Positions 1-8,688 of a stretch of 64,000 nucleotides of DNA are shown here, piece by piece. Numbering within the stretch: position 1 is the first letter of the stretch; every line of letters begins with the position of its first letter. The translations under genes were made by a program, and so were the position numbers. The stretch is from Streptomyces bauhiniae (lineage in GTDB: Bacteria > Actinomycetota > Actinomycetes > Streptomycetales > Streptomycetaceae), in contig NZ_SRRT01000005.1 of assembly GCF_004784475.1 (NCBI RefSeq), positions 124,001 through 188,000 on the forward strand. The letters run 5' to 3'. Below the pieces are notes generated by a model. That model made no database searches. It was not told the origin of the DNA and saw only the letters and a program-made list of their open reading frames with translations.

Positions 1-505
1 CGAGGAGGTGCTGCTGATCCCGCGCTGGACGGACGCGCGGCGGGTCACCTTCAAGTACGGGCTGGGCCGGGAGTTCACCGACACCCTGCGCACCCTGCAC
101 CAGCTTGGCCTGGACCGCACCTCCCCCGTGACCGTGCCGGGCCCGGACGGTCCGGTCGCGGTGTCCCCGCGTGACGTGGTGGCCGCCGGGCTGCCCGACC
201 CGGCGACCCTGGGCGACCGGATGCGCGGCAAGACCTGCGCGGGCACCTGGGTGCGGGGCACCAAGGACGGGGCGCCGCGCGAGGTGTACCTCTACCACGT
301 GGTGGACAACGAGTGGTCGATGGCCGAGTACGGTTCCCAGGCCGTGGTCTGGCAGACGGCCGTGAACCCGGTCGTCGCCCTCGAACTCCTCGCCACCGGC
401 GCCTGGTCGGGCGCGGGCGTGCTGGGCCCGGAAGCCTTCCCGGCCCACCCCTTCCTCGACCTGCTGACCGCGTACGGCTCCCCGTGGGGGCTGCGCGAGC
501 AGTGA
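1..505 (+). CDS. Saccharopine dehydrogenase family protein, C-terminal part (5' end outside window)
   Basis: The open frame enters from the left edge and ends with TGA at 503-505, leaving about 167 C-terminal residues. The text (TFKYGLG near the start, then RGKTCAGTWV, VYLYHVVDNEW, QTAVNPVVALELLATG and a PFLDLL..YGSPWG end) is the C-terminal catalytic half of the actinobacterial saccharopine dehydrogenase / Lys9-like family, NAD(P)-linked enzymes of lysine metabolism. The N-terminal Rossmann domain is not in the window, so substrate and cofactor cannot be judged. It converges on the M1 peptidase gene with 3 bases between stops. Confidence 0.8.
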   Translation, partial: EEVLLIPRWTDARRVTFKYGLGREFTDTLRTLHQLGLDRTSPVTVPGPDGPVAVSPRDVVAAGLPDPATLGDRMRGKTCAGTWVRGTKDGAPREVYLYHVVDNEWSMAEYGSQAVVWQTAVNPVVALELLATGAWSGAGVLGPEAFPAHPFLDLLTAYGSPWGLREQ

Positions 506-508
506 CCG

Positions 509-1936
509 TCAGGCGGTCTTCGGCTTGCCCTTGGTGTACAGCCAGGTGTGCAGCACCGGGGCGACCTTCTTGCCGGACTCCTTCTCGGCGAGCCGGGTGA
601 ACTGCTCGGTCGTGCCGTGGCCGTCGCGGTGCTGAGCGGCCCAGAGGCGCAGGATGCGGAGGAAGGCGCGGTCGCCGACGGTCTTGCGCACCTGGTGCAG
701 GGCCATCGCGCCCCGGTCGTAGACGGGGTCGCCGAAGATCTTGCCGCCGTCACCGGGATTGCCGGGCGGGTAGGCCCACAGCTTGTCCTCGGCGGGGCGG
801 GCGTACAGGCCGTCGAAGGTCTTCTGGGCGCTGTCGCCGCCGTGCTGCTCCTCGTAGAGCCACTCGGTGTAGCTGGCGAAGCCCTCGTTGAGCCAGATGT
901 CCTGCCACTTCGTCAGCGAGACGGAGTCACCGAACCACTGGTGGGCGGTCTCGTGGACGAGGGTGTCCAGGTCGGGCGCCGCACTGTACACCGGGCGGGT
1001 CTGGGTCTCCAGGGCGTAGCCGACGTCCGGGGCGTGGTCGACGATCGAGCCGGCCGCGCGGTACGGGTAGGGGCCGAACAGTCCGGCCTCCCACTTCAGC
1101 ACCGAGGGCAGCTTCTTCATCACCGGGTCGGCGGCGCTGGCCTCCCTGGGGTCGACGGCGTCGTAGAGCTGGATGCCGCCGGGCAGGGTGCTGCGCCGCA
1201 CCGTGAAGGTGCCGATGGTGGCGGTGGCGAGGTAGGCGGCCATCGGCTCGGCCTGGTGCCAGCGGAAGGTGGTGCGGCCGTGTTCGGTGCGCTGGCCGCG
1301 CAGCACGCCGTTGGCGACGGCGGTACGGCCCTCGGGGACGGTGATGGTGAAGTCGTACGACGCCTTGTCCAGCGGGTGGTTGTCGGCCGGGTACCAGGTC
1401 ATGGCGCCCTGCGGCTGGCCCGCGACGAAGGCGCCGTCGTCGGTGGGAATCCAGCCGTCGGTCGAGCCGTCCGGCTCGGTGACCGGCTTCGGCTTGCCGT
1501 TGTAGCGGACGGTGACCTTGAACTCCTGGCCCTCGCGCAGGGTGCTCTTCGGAGTGACGACGAGTTCCTGGCCCTTGCGGGTGAAGCGGGCGTCCTCACG
1601 GCCGACGCGCACGGAGGTCACGGTGAGGCCGCTCAGGTCCAGGTCGAAGCGGCTGAGGCGCTGGGTGGCGCGGGCGGTGAGCACGGCGGTGCCGTCGAGG
1701 TGCCGGGAGGACGTGTCGTAGCCGAGCGTGAGGTCGTAGTGGCGTACGTCGTAGCCGCCGTTGCCGCTCAGCGGGAAGTACGGGTCGCCGGCGCCCGGCG
1801 CGCCGGTGGTGCCGGAGCCGAGCGGGGCGGCGGCGCCGAGGAGCGCGGCGACCGCGAGGGGGACCGTGGCGAGGACCGTCTCGCGGCGGAGGAGGGCGGT
1901 GCGGCGTCGTGCGGCCGGGCGGCGGGAGGACGTCAC
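509..1936 (-). CDS. Secreted M1 family zinc metallopeptidase
   Basis: A 475-residue exported aminopeptidase-like enzyme. The N-terminus has an arginine-rich n-region (RRR...RRE) and a hydrophobic segment at about 20-40, a Sec or possibly Tat signal. The gluzincin site is HETAHQ with H328, E329 and H332, and the third zinc ligand is E351 in NEGFASYTE. An N-terminal beta domain (about 55-250) precedes it. The protein is shorter than PepN (about 850 residues) and lacks the C-terminal helical domain, as in the short secreted actinobacterial M1 group. Probable role: peptide scavenging outside the cell. It is flanked by convergent and unrelated genes, so it is probably monocistronic. Confidence 0.9.
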   Translation of the reverse strand: MTSSRRPAARRRTALLRRETVLATVPLAVAALLGAAAPLGSGTTGAPGAGDPYFPLSGNGGYDVRHYDLTLGYDTSSRHLDGTAVLTARATQRLSRFDLDLSGLTVTSVRVGREDARFTRKGQELVVTPKSTLREGQEFKVTVRYNGKPKPVTEPDGSTDGWIPTDDGAFVAGQPQGAMTWYPADNHPLDKASYDFTITVPEGRTAVANGVLRGQRTEHGRTTFRWHQAEPMAAYLATATIGTFTVRRSTLPGGIQLYDAVDPREASAADPVMKKLPSVLKWEAGLFGPYPYRAAGSIVDHAPDVGYALETQTRPVYSAAPDLDTLVHETAHQWFGDSVSLTKWQDIWLNEGFASYTEWLYEEQHGGDSAQKTFDGLYARPAEDKLWAYPPGNPGDGGKIFGDPVYDRGAMALHQVRKTVGDRAFLRILRLWAAQHRDGHGTTEQFTRLAEKESGKKVAPVLHTWLYTKGKPKTA

Positions 1937-2052
1937 GTGCGCTCCTTCGGGACGACGATGATCGCTCCGCCACAGACTAGGGCGCCGGACCCCTGGCTGT
2001 CCTGCGCTCCCGGTCGCCCCCCGGCACCTCCTCGGCGACTGACCCGGCGTCG

Positions 2053-3726
2053 TCAGCCGGTCTGCCGGGCCGCCGCTCTGCCCGCGGCGCGGCCGGAGAA
2101 CAGGCAGCCGCCGAGGAAGGTGCCCTCCAGCGCGTTGTAGCCGTGCACCCCTCCCCCGCCGAAGCCGGCCACCTCACCGGCCGCGTAGAGCCCGTCGACC
2201 GGGCTGCCGTCGAGGCCGAGGGCGCGGGAGTCGAGGTCGGTCTGGATGCCGCCCAGGGTCTTGCGGGTCAGCACCCGCAGCCGGACGCCGATGAGCGGGC
2301 CCGCCCCGGGGTCGAGGATGCGGTGCGGGGCGGCGACCCGGCCGAGCCGGTCCCCGATGTAGCGGCGGGCGTTGCGGATGCCCTGGACCTGGGAGTCCTT
2401 GCTGTAGGGGTTGGCCATCTGGAGGTCGCGGGCCTCGATCTGCCGGCGTACCTCGGCGGGGTCGAGCAGGGTCTCGCCGGTGAGGCCGTTCATCCTGGCC
2501 ACCAGTTCCTCCAGCGTGCCGGCGGTGACGAAGTCCTCGCCCTTGTCGAGGAACGCCTGCACCGGCCCCGGTGCGCCCTTGCCCAGCACCCGGTCGCGGA
2601 GGACGGCCCTGCGGTCCTTGGCCGTGATGTCGGGGTTCTGCTCGGAGCCGGAGAGCGCGAACTCCTTCTCGATGATCTTTCGGGTGAGGACGAACCAGGA
2701 GTGGTCGTGGCCCGCGATGTCCTCGGTGGTGCGCAGGTGGCGCAGGGTGCTCAGCGTGTCGTAGCCGGGCAGGCAGGGGTCGGGCAGACGGCGGCCGCGC
2801 GCGTCGAGCCAGATGGAGGACGGGCCGGGCAGCACGCGGATGCCGTGGCCGGGCCAGATCGGGTCCCAGTTGGCGAGGCCCTCGGTGTAGTGCCACATGC
2901 GGTCCCGGTTGACCAGGCGTACGCCGGCCTCCGCGCTGATGTCGAGCATGCGGCCGTCGACGTAGGCGGGGACGCCGGTGACCATGTCGGCCGGGGGCGT
3001 ACCGAGCCGCTCGGGCCAGTAACGGCGGACGATGTCGTGGTTGGCGCCGATGCCGCCGGTGGTGAGGACGACGGCCTGCGCGGTCAGCTCGAACTCCCCC
3101 GCCGTCTCCCGGCTGGAGGTCACCCCGCGCGGCGAGTCGTCGGGGGCGAGCAGGGTGCCGCGTACCCCGCGCGCGGTGGTGCCGTCGAGGAGCAGTTCGT
3201 CGACGCGGTGGCGGTGGTGGAAGGTCAGCAGGCCGTCCCGCGCGGCCTGCCGGGCGTAGCGTACGAACGGCTCGACCACGCCGGTGCCGGTGCCCCAGGC
3301 GACGTGGAAGCGGGGTACGGAGTTGCCGTGGCCGTCGGCGCGCAGGTCGCCGCGCTCGGCCCAGCCGACGGTGGGCAGCAGCTCGATGCCGTGGCCACGC
3401 AGCCAGGACCGCTTCTCCCCGGCCGCGAACTCGACGTAGGCGCGGGCCCAGCGCACCGCCCAGGAGTCCTCGTCGTCCAGCCGGTCGAAGCCGGCGCTGC
3501 CCCGCCAGTCGTTCCAGGCGAGGTCGAGGGAGTCCCTGACGCCGAGGCGGCGCTGTTCGGGCGAGTCGACCAGGAAGAGGCCGCCGAAGGACCAGAACGC
3601 CTGGCCGCCGAGGTTGGCGGCGTTCTCCTGGTCCAGCAGGGCCACCTTGCGGCCCCGGCTGGTGAGTTCGTGCGCCGCGACCAGGCCGGCCAGGCCCGCT
3701 CCCACGACTATGACGTCCGCGTCCAT
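2053..3726 (-). CDS. FAD-binding dehydrogenase, fumarate reductase/ketosteroid dehydrogenase flavoprotein fold
   Basis: About 557 residues. The N-terminus DADVIVVGAGLAGLVAA is a classical dinucleotide-binding GxGxxG motif, and the C-terminus GLYAAGEVAGFGGGGVHG..ALEGTFLGGC is the FAD-closing segment of the succinate dehydrogenase/fumarate reductase and 3-ketosteroid-delta1-dehydrogenase flavoproteins. The substrate cannot be read from sequence. The ATG at 3726 (complement) is preferred because AAGGACGAGG lies just upstream and it begins right at the FAD motif; an in-frame ATG at 3756, 8 bases past the TetR stop, is possible. It follows the TetR gene in the same orientation, so it is the likely target of that repressor. 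Confidence 0.82.
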   Translation of the reverse strand: MDADVIVVGAGLAGLVAAHELTSRGRKVALLDQENAANLGGQAFWSFGGLFLVDSPEQRRLGVRDSLDLAWNDWRGSAGFDRLDDEDSWAVRWARAYVEFAAGEKRSWLRGHGIELLPTVGWAERGDLRADGHGNSVPRFHVAWGTGTGVVEPFVRYARQAARDGLLTFHHRHRVDELLLDGTTARGVRGTLLAPDDSPRGVTSSRETAGEFELTAQAVVLTTGGIGANHDIVRRYWPERLGTPPADMVTGVPAYVDGRMLDISAEAGVRLVNRDRMWHYTEGLANWDPIWPGHGIRVLPGPSSIWLDARGRRLPDPCLPGYDTLSTLRHLRTTEDIAGHDHSWFVLTRKIIEKEFALSGSEQNPDITAKDRRAVLRDRVLGKGAPGPVQAFLDKGEDFVTAGTLEELVARMNGLTGETLLDPAEVRRQIEARDLQMANPYSKDSQVQGIRNARRYIGDRLGRVAAPHRILDPGAGPLIGVRLRVLTRKTLGGIQTDLDSRALGLDGSPVDGLYAAGEVAGFGGGGVHGYNALEGTFLGGCLFSGRAAGRAAARQTG

Positions 3727-3763
3727 GGAGTCCTCGTCCTTCCTTCCAGGGGTCATTCCGGGT

Positions 3764-4378
3764 TCATGCGGGGTCGCTGCTGCCGGACAGCAGCGGCGTG
3801 AGCAGGTGTTTCAGCCAGTCGCGGGCGGCGTCGACGTCCTTGTCCAGCAGGAGCTGGACGGTGACGCCGTCGTAGGCGGCGACGACCGCGCGGGCGGCGG
3901 CGTCCACCCCGCCGGGCGGGGTGGCGGTGGCCTCGGCCCGGCGCAGCCGGTCGGCGACGGCCTCGCGCAGCCGGGCCCGGTGGCGGAGCAGGGTTTCGGC
4001 GACGGCCGGGTCGCGGGCGGCGTGCACCAGGAAGTCGGTCTTCACCAGCAGCCAGTCCACGTCGAGGAGGAGCACCTCGGCGACCCGGTCCACGGAGGCG
4101 GCCACGTCCAGCGCGGGCCCGTCCTGGGCGAGCGCCTCGGCGACCTGGGAGGCGATGAGGTCGGCGCGCTCCTGGTACAGGGCGAAGAACAGCTCGTCCA
4201 GCGTGGCGAAGTTGGAGTAGAAGGCTCCCCGGCTGTACCCGGCGGCCTCGCAGACCTCCTCGATGGAGACCCGCCCGAACCCCTTGGCCGCGAACACCGC
4301 GAAGGCAGCGGCAAGCAACTCGCCCCGCGTCCGCGCCCGCCGCTTGGTGACCCGCGGCGCCTTCTCCCCGGCCGTCAT
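3764..4378 (-). CDS. TetR/AcrR family transcriptional repressor
   Basis: A 204-residue one-domain regulator. The N-terminal helix-turn-helix reads RGELLAAAFAVFAAKGFGRVSIEEVCEAAGYSRGAFYSNFATLDELFFAL, typical of TetR, followed by a variable ligand-binding helical domain. The ATG at 4378 has GAGG 8 bases upstream; a further upstream ATG at 4435 would add 19 residues encoded within the operator repeats and is unlikely. It is upstream of, and probably co-transcribed with, the FAD dehydrogenase, and divergent from the AlkB-like gene. An operator array lies directly upstream, which points to autoregulation. Ligand unknown. Confidence 0.9.
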   Translation of the reverse strand: MTAGEKAPRVTKRRARTRGELLAAAFAVFAAKGFGRVSIEEVCEAAGYSRGAFYSNFATLDELFFALYQERADLIASQVAEALAQDGPALDVAASVDRVAEVLLLDVDWLLVKTDFLVHAARDPAVAETLLRHRARLREAVADRLRRAEATATPPGGVDAAARAVVAAYDGVTVQLLLDKDVDAARDWLKHLLTPLLSGSSDPA

Positions 4379-4395
4379 CGCCCGCACCTCGCTCT

Positions 4396-4445
4396 CGATA
4401 CAGGAAACTTCGATACAGGAACGTATCCGATACATCGATGTATCG
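4396..4445. promoter_or_regulatory. Operator array: two direct repeats and an 18-bp perfect palindrome
   Basis: CGATACAGGAA occurs at 4396-4406 and again at 4411-4421, a 15-base period. CGATACATCGATGTATCG at 4428-4445 is a perfect palindrome, and GATAC-N6-GTATC at 4412-4427 is a second inverted repeat sharing the same half-site. All elements use GATAC/GTATC. The position between the divergent TetR and AlkB genes fits a TetR binding region that could act on both. Confidence 0.7.
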
Positions 4446-4525
4446 AAAGAGTCCCGCCAAAGCCGCGTGAGCGAGCCCCTCTAGATCAATAGAACGCGTT
4501 TTCGATTCAGGAGTACGCTGGCCCC

Positions 4526-5155
4526 ATGTCCACGCACCTCCAGGGTTCGCTGTTCGACCAGGCCGACGAGTTGCGCCTCGGCCCTCTCGACGGGCTGGGG
4601 CGGACCGTTCTGGGCTCCGGGGCGTGGATCGACGTGCTGCCGGGCTGGTTGAGCGGGGCCGACGCGCTGTTCGAGCAGCTCGCCGCCGAGGTTCCCTGGC
4701 GGGCCGAGCAGCGCCGGATGTACGACAACGTGGTGTCCGTACCGCGCCTGCTGTCGTTCTACCGCGACCGGGACCCGCTCCCCCACCCCGTGCTGGACGA
4801 GGCCCGCGAGGCGCTTTCGGCGCACTACGGGGCGGAGCTGGGCGAGCCGTTCGTCACGGCCGGGCTGTGCTACTACCGCGACGGCCGGGACAGCGTGGCG
4901 TGGCACGGGGACCGGATCGGGCGGGGCAGCCGGGAGGACACGATGGTGGCCATTCTCTCGGTCGGCGCCCCGCGCGATCTGCTGCTGCGTCCGGCGGGCG
5001 GTGGCGCGGTGGCCGTGCGCCGGCCGCTCGGGCACGGCGACCTGATCGTGATGGGCGGCTCCTGCCAGCGCACCTGGGAGCACTGCGTCCCCAAGTCGGC
5101 GCGGGCCGCCGGGCCCCGGATCAGCATCCAGTTCCGCCCTCGCGGAGTGCGCTGA
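4526..5155 (+). CDS. AlkB-type 2-oxoglutarate/Fe(II) dioxygenase
   Basis: A 209-residue protein with the AlkB jelly-roll signature: iron ligands H127 and D129 in WHGD, distal H186 in WEHCVPK, and 2-oxoglutarate-contacting arginines R198 and R204 in GPRISIQFR. The region RMYDNVV..PRL is the usual nucleotide-recognition lid. Family members reverse alkyl lesions on DNA or RNA bases by oxidative demethylation; which substrate applies here cannot be told. It is transcribed away from the TetR gene across the shared operator region, so it may belong to the same regulon. No strong Shine-Dalgarno is visible before ATG 4526. Confidence 0.87.
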   Translation: MSTHLQGSLFDQADELRLGPLDGLGRTVLGSGAWIDVLPGWLSGADALFEQLAAEVPWRAEQRRMYDNVVSVPRLLSFYRDRDPLPHPVLDEAREALSAHYGAELGEPFVTAGLCYYRDGRDSVAWHGDRIGRGSREDTMVAILSVGAPRDLLLRPAGGGAVAVRRPLGHGDLIVMGGSCQRTWEHCVPKSARAAGPRISIQFRPRGVR

Positions 5156-5212
5156 CCCCGGCATCTGATTGGCTGACGCCGGTCACGTCATCGGCCGGAA
5201 TCCGAGGGGAAC

Positions 5213-5959
5213 ATGCGGGCACAGGCAGAGCAAGTCGCGGACGGCGTCCACCTGGTGCGGGGTCACCACGTCAACTGGGTGATCCTGAAGGACGGTGCGG
5301 ACGTCACGCTCATCGACACCGGGTATCCGGGAGACCGGCAGGCACTGCTCGACTCCCTTGCCGCCGTGGGCAGTTCACCGGAGGCGGTGACGGCGGTGCT
5401 GATCACCCACGCGCACAACGATCACCTGGGCTCGGCCGAGTACCTGCGCGACGTCCACGGCACGCCGGTGCTGCTGCATCCGGCCGAAGTCCCGCACGCC
5501 CGGCGGGACTTCCTCCAGCAGTGCTCCATCGGTGACGTGGTGCGCAACGCCTGGCGGCCCGGTGTCGTGCCGTGGGCGGCGCAGGTCATCAAGGCGGGCG
5601 GCACCGAGCACAACCCCGTGGTGAAGCCCGAGCCGTTCGCGTCCGGCGGCGCCCTCGATCTGCCGGGGCGCCCGGTGCCCGTGCACACGCCGGGCCACAC
5701 CGACGGGCACTGCGTCTACCACCTGCCCGAGGCGGGCGTGGTGATCTCCGGCGACGCCCTGATCACCGGGCACGCGACCTCCCGCGTCCGGGGCCCGCAG
5801 ATGCTGCACGGCTTCTTCCACCACGAGACGGACCGGGCCGTGACCTCGCTGGCGCTGATCGCCGAGCTGGCGGGCGATGCCCTGCTGCCCGGCCACGGCC
5901 CGCTGTACCGGGGCCCGGTGCGGGCCGCCGTCGAGCAGGCCCGCGACCGGGCGTCCTGA
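5213..5959 (+). CDS. MBL-fold metallo-hydrolase
   Basis: A 248-residue metallo-beta-lactamase-fold protein with the zinc motif HAHNDH (H66, H68, D70, H71) after a DTGYPGD strand. Downstream zinc ligands are visible in HTPGHTDGH (near 163-171) and in ISGDAL, and the terminal LLPGHG supplies the last histidine. This is the glyoxalase II/thiolesterase-like branch of the superfamily; no substrate is indicated. GAGGGGAAC precedes ATG 5213. Its stop is 4 bases from the convergent universal stress protein stop. Confidence 0.85.
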   Translation: MRAQAEQVADGVHLVRGHHVNWVILKDGADVTLIDTGYPGDRQALLDSLAAVGSSPEAVTAVLITHAHNDHLGSAEYLRDVHGTPVLLHPAEVPHARRDFLQQCSIGDVVRNAWRPGVVPWAAQVIKAGGTEHNPVVKPEPFASGGALDLPGRPVPVHTPGHTDGHCVYHLPEAGVVISGDALITGHATSRVRGPQMLHGFFHHETDRAVTSLALIAELAGDALLPGHGPLYRGPVRAAVEQARDRAS

Positions 5960-5963
5960 GCGG

Positions 5964-6848
5964 TCAGGCCAGGTCGGCGCCCGGCCGGTCCTGCGGGACG
6001 ACAGCGACCGGGCTGCCCGCGTGGTGCAGCACCCCGTGCGCGACCGAACCGATCCGGGCGCCGACCGCCGTACGGCGGGCCCGTCGGCCCACCACGAGGA
6101 GCTGGGCCCGCGTGGCCTGGGAGACCAGCACCTGCCCGGCGCTGCCCATCTCGACGTGCTCGGCGACGGGCACGCCGGGGAACCGCTCCCGCCAGGGCGC
6201 CAGCGCGTCGGCCAGCGCCCGCTTCTCGTACGGTTCGAGGCCGCCCGCCTCGTCCAGCAGCTTCAGCGAGCCGGGGCTGTAGGCGAAGACGGGCGGCAGG
6301 GTCCAGGCGCGCACCGCGCGGAGGGTGGCACCGCGGGCGGCCGCCGTCTCGAAGGCGAAGCGGAGCGCGGCGGCGCTGTCCTCCGGGGTGCCGTGCTGGC
6401 CGACGACGATCTCCCGTCCGGCGGACTCGGCCTCCGGGCGGTCCCCGGCGCGTACCAGGATCACCGGCCGGGTGGTCTCCGCGACGACCCGGAGGCCGAC
6501 CGAGCCGAGCAGGAAGCCGACCACCACGCCGTGCCCGCGGGTGCCGAGGACCAGTGCCTCGGCGTCCGCGCCGGCCGCGAGGAGCGCGTCCACCGCGTCG
6601 TCCTCGGTCAGCTCGAGCGTCGCGTCCAGGCCGGGATGCCGTTCGGTGAGGGAGCCGACGGCGCGGCCGATGCCCTCCTCGACCCAGGCCCGCTGGGTGT
6701 CCCGGTCGGCGGGCAGTTCGCCGATCTCCTCCCAGGCGTGCACCACGCGCAGCGGCAGCCCCCGGCGCACGGCCTCGCGGGCCGCCCAGTCCAGCGCGGC
6801 CAGGCTCTCCTCGGTACCGTCCACCCCTGCCGTGATCGGGCGTGTCAT
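5964..6848 (-). CDS. Universal stress protein, two tandem Usp domains
   Basis: A 294-residue cytoplasmic protein with two UspA domains, about 1-140 and 150-290. The ATP-binding signature appears as LGTRGHG..GFLLGSVG in the first and VGRRARRTAVGARIGSVAHGVL in the second. The ATG at 6848 has GGAGG upstream and starts at the first beta strand (TRPITAGVDGTEES); the longer frame running to 7013 overlaps the divergent gene and is not credible. Usp proteins bind ATP and respond to stress or stasis. It is divergent from the receiver/oxidoreductase operon with a 163-base shared region, suggesting linked control. Confidence 0.9.
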   Translation of the reverse strand: MTRPITAGVDGTEESLAALDWAAREAVRRGLPLRVVHAWEEIGELPADRDTQRAWVEEGIGRAVGSLTERHPGLDATLELTEDDAVDALLAAGADAEALVLGTRGHGVVVGFLLGSVGLRVVAETTRPVILVRAGDRPEAESAGREIVVGQHGTPEDSAAALRFAFETAAARGATLRAVRAWTLPPVFAYSPGSLKLLDEAGGLEPYEKRALADALAPWRERFPGVPVAEHVEMGSAGQVLVSQATRAQLLVVGRRARRTAVGARIGSVAHGVLHHAGSPVAVVPQDRPGADLA

Positions 6849-7011
6849 GCGTTGGGCCTCCTCGTCGTCCGGCCTGTTCCGTCGTCGCCATGACCCTGCC
6901 ACAGCGGGCGGGTGCGCCCGCCACTCGGCGTCCGGAGCACACCGGGGCGAATCGGAACAAACGCACATACGATGGGCGGGACGCGCACCCGACCGCCCGG
7001 GGTGAGAACGC

Positions 7012-8688
7012 ATGGCAGAGCCGACCGACGCGGCCCGGACCGTCCTGCTGACCGTGGACGACGATCCGGGCGTGTCCCGCGCGGTCGCCCGCGATCTGCG
7101 GCGCCGTTACGGCGCGTCGTACCGCGTGGTGCGCGCGGAGTCCGGACCGTCGGCGCTGGAGGCGCTGCGGGAGCTGAAGCTGCGCGGCGACTCCGTGGCG
7201 GTGCTGCTGGCGGACTACCGGATGCCGGTGATGAACGGCATCGAGTTCCTGGAGCGCGCGATGGACGTCTATCCGGGCGCCCGGCGCGTGCTGCTGACGG
7301 CGTACGCGGACACCGGGGCGGCCATCGACGCGATCAACGTGGTGGACCTGGACCACTATCTGCTCAAGCCCTGGGACCCGCCGGAGGAGAAGCTGTACCC
7401 GGTGGTGGACGACCTGCTGGCGGCCTGGCGGGCCGGGGACTACCGGCCGGTGCCGTTCATGAAGGTGGTGGGCCACCGCTGGTCGGCGCGGTCGTCGGAG
7501 GTACGGGAGTTCCTGGCCCGCAACCAGGTGCCCTACCGCTGGTACTCGGTGGAGGACGCGGAGGGGCGGCGGTTGCTCGCGGCGGCCGGGCAGGACGGCC
7601 TGCGGCTGCCGCTGGTGATCACCCCGGACGGCGCGGTGCTGGTCGAGCCCGAGGCCCCGGAGCTGGCCGCGCGGGTCGGCCTGGCGACGACCCCGACCGC
7701 CGACTTCTACGACCTCATAGTGATCGGCGGCGGCCCGGCCGGGCTCGGCTCGGCGGTGTACGGGGCGTCGGAGGGCCTGCGTACGGTGCTGCTGGAGCGC
7801 TCGGCGACGGGCGGCCAGGCCGGGCAGAGCTCCCGCATCGAGAACTACCTCGGCTTCCCCGACGGCGTCTCCGGCGCCCAGCTCACCGACCGCGCCCGCC
7901 GCCAGGCGACCCGGTTCGGCGCGGAGATCCTCACGGCGCGCGAGGTGACGGGACTGGAGGTCAACGGCGCGGCGCGGGTCGTGCGGTTCGCGGACGGTTC
8001 CGCGATCGGCGCGCACAGCGTGATCCTGGCGACCGGGGTGCAGTACCGGCGCCTGACCGCCGAGGGCTGCGCGGGGCTCACCGGCTGCGGGGTGTTCTAC
8101 GGCGCGGCGCTGACCGAGGCGCCGTCCTGCCAGGGGCACGACGTGTTCATCGTGGGCGGCGCCAACTCGGCCGGGCAGGCGGCGATGTACCTGTCCCGGT
8201 TCGCCAAGTCGGTGACGCTGCTGGTGCGCGGGCCCGATCTGTCGGCGTCGATGTCGCACTACCTGGTCCAGCAGATCACCGAGGCCCCGAACATCGCGGT
8301 GCGCGCCCGCACGGAGGTGGAGGCGGCGCACGGCTCGGACCGGCTGGAGCGGCTGACCCTGCGCCGGGTGGACACCGGTGAGGCCGACCAGGTCGAGGCG
8401 CAGTGGATGTTCGTGTTCATCGGCGCCGCCCCGCTGACCGGCTGGCTGGACGGGACCGTACGCCGGGACGGGCGGGGGTTCATCCTGGCCGGCCCGGACC
8501 TGACCGTGGACGGGGAGCTGCCGGCGGACTGGGAGCTGGACCGGCCGCCGTACCACCTGGAGACCAGTGTGCCGGGCGTGTTCGTGGCGGGCGACGCACG
8601 CGCCGAGTCGGCCAAGCGGGTCGCGTCCGCCGTAGGAGAGGGAGCCATGGCCGTGATGCTCGTCCACCGGTATCTGGAGCAGTCGTGA
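7012..8688 (+). CDS. Receiver-glutaredoxin-like-thioredoxin reductase-like fusion flavoprotein
   Basis: 558 residues in three parts. Residues 10-135 are a response-regulator receiver: acidic pocket VDDDP, phospho-acceptor D68 in LLADYRMPVMNG, T96, K119. Residues about 149-225 resemble a thioredoxin/glutaredoxin fold (FMKVVGHRWSARSSEVREFLARNQVPYRWYSVE) but have no cysteine pair. Residues 232-555 are a low-Mr thioredoxin-reductase-like NAD(P)H/FAD module with GGGPAG at 239-244 and GGANSAG at 382-388. The usual CxxC is replaced by GAAL near 364-367, so it should not be a true thioredoxin reductase; electrons must go elsewhere. First gene of a coupled three-gene operon, divergent from a Usp gene. 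A possible -10 (TACGAT) is at 6968-6973. Inferred role: redox output or sensor of a two-component system. Confidence 0.85.
   Translation: MAEPTDAARTVLLTVDDDPGVSRAVARDLRRRYGASYRVVRAESGPSALEALRELKLRGDSVAVLLADYRMPVMNGIEFLERAMDVYPGARRVLLTAYADTGAAIDAINVVDLDHYLLKPWDPPEEKLYPVVDDLLAAWRAGDYRPVPFMKVVGHRWSARSSEVREFLARNQVPYRWYSVEDAEGRRLLAAAGQDGLRLPLVITPDGAVLVEPEAPELAARVGLATTPTADFYDLIVIGGGPAGLGSAVYGASEGLRTVLLERSATGGQAGQSSRIENYLGFPDGVSGAQLTDRARRQATRFGAEILTAREVTGLEVNGAARVVRFADGSAIGAHSVILATGVQYRRLTAEGCAGLTGCGVFYGAALTEAPSCQGHDVFIVGGANSAGQAAMYLSRFAKSVTLLVRGPDLSASMSHYLVQQITEAPNIAVRARTEVEAAHGSDRLERLTLRRVDTGEADQVEAQWMFVFIGAAPLTGWLDGTVRRDGRGFILAGPDLTVDGELPADWELDRPPYHLETSVPGVFVAGDARAESAKRVASAVGEGAMAVMLVHRYLEQS

Noticed and set aside
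548..2140. 530-codon plus-strand frame over the M1 peptidase
   Set aside because: Valine/glycine-rich antisense text; the M1 peptidase on the opposite strand has a complete zinc site and signal peptide.
5716..8667. 983-codon open frame on the minus strand
   Set aside because: It is a shadow over the MBL, stress-protein and receiver-flavoprotein genes; the translation is low-complexity Arg/Pro/His text typical of antisense frames in high-G+C DNA.
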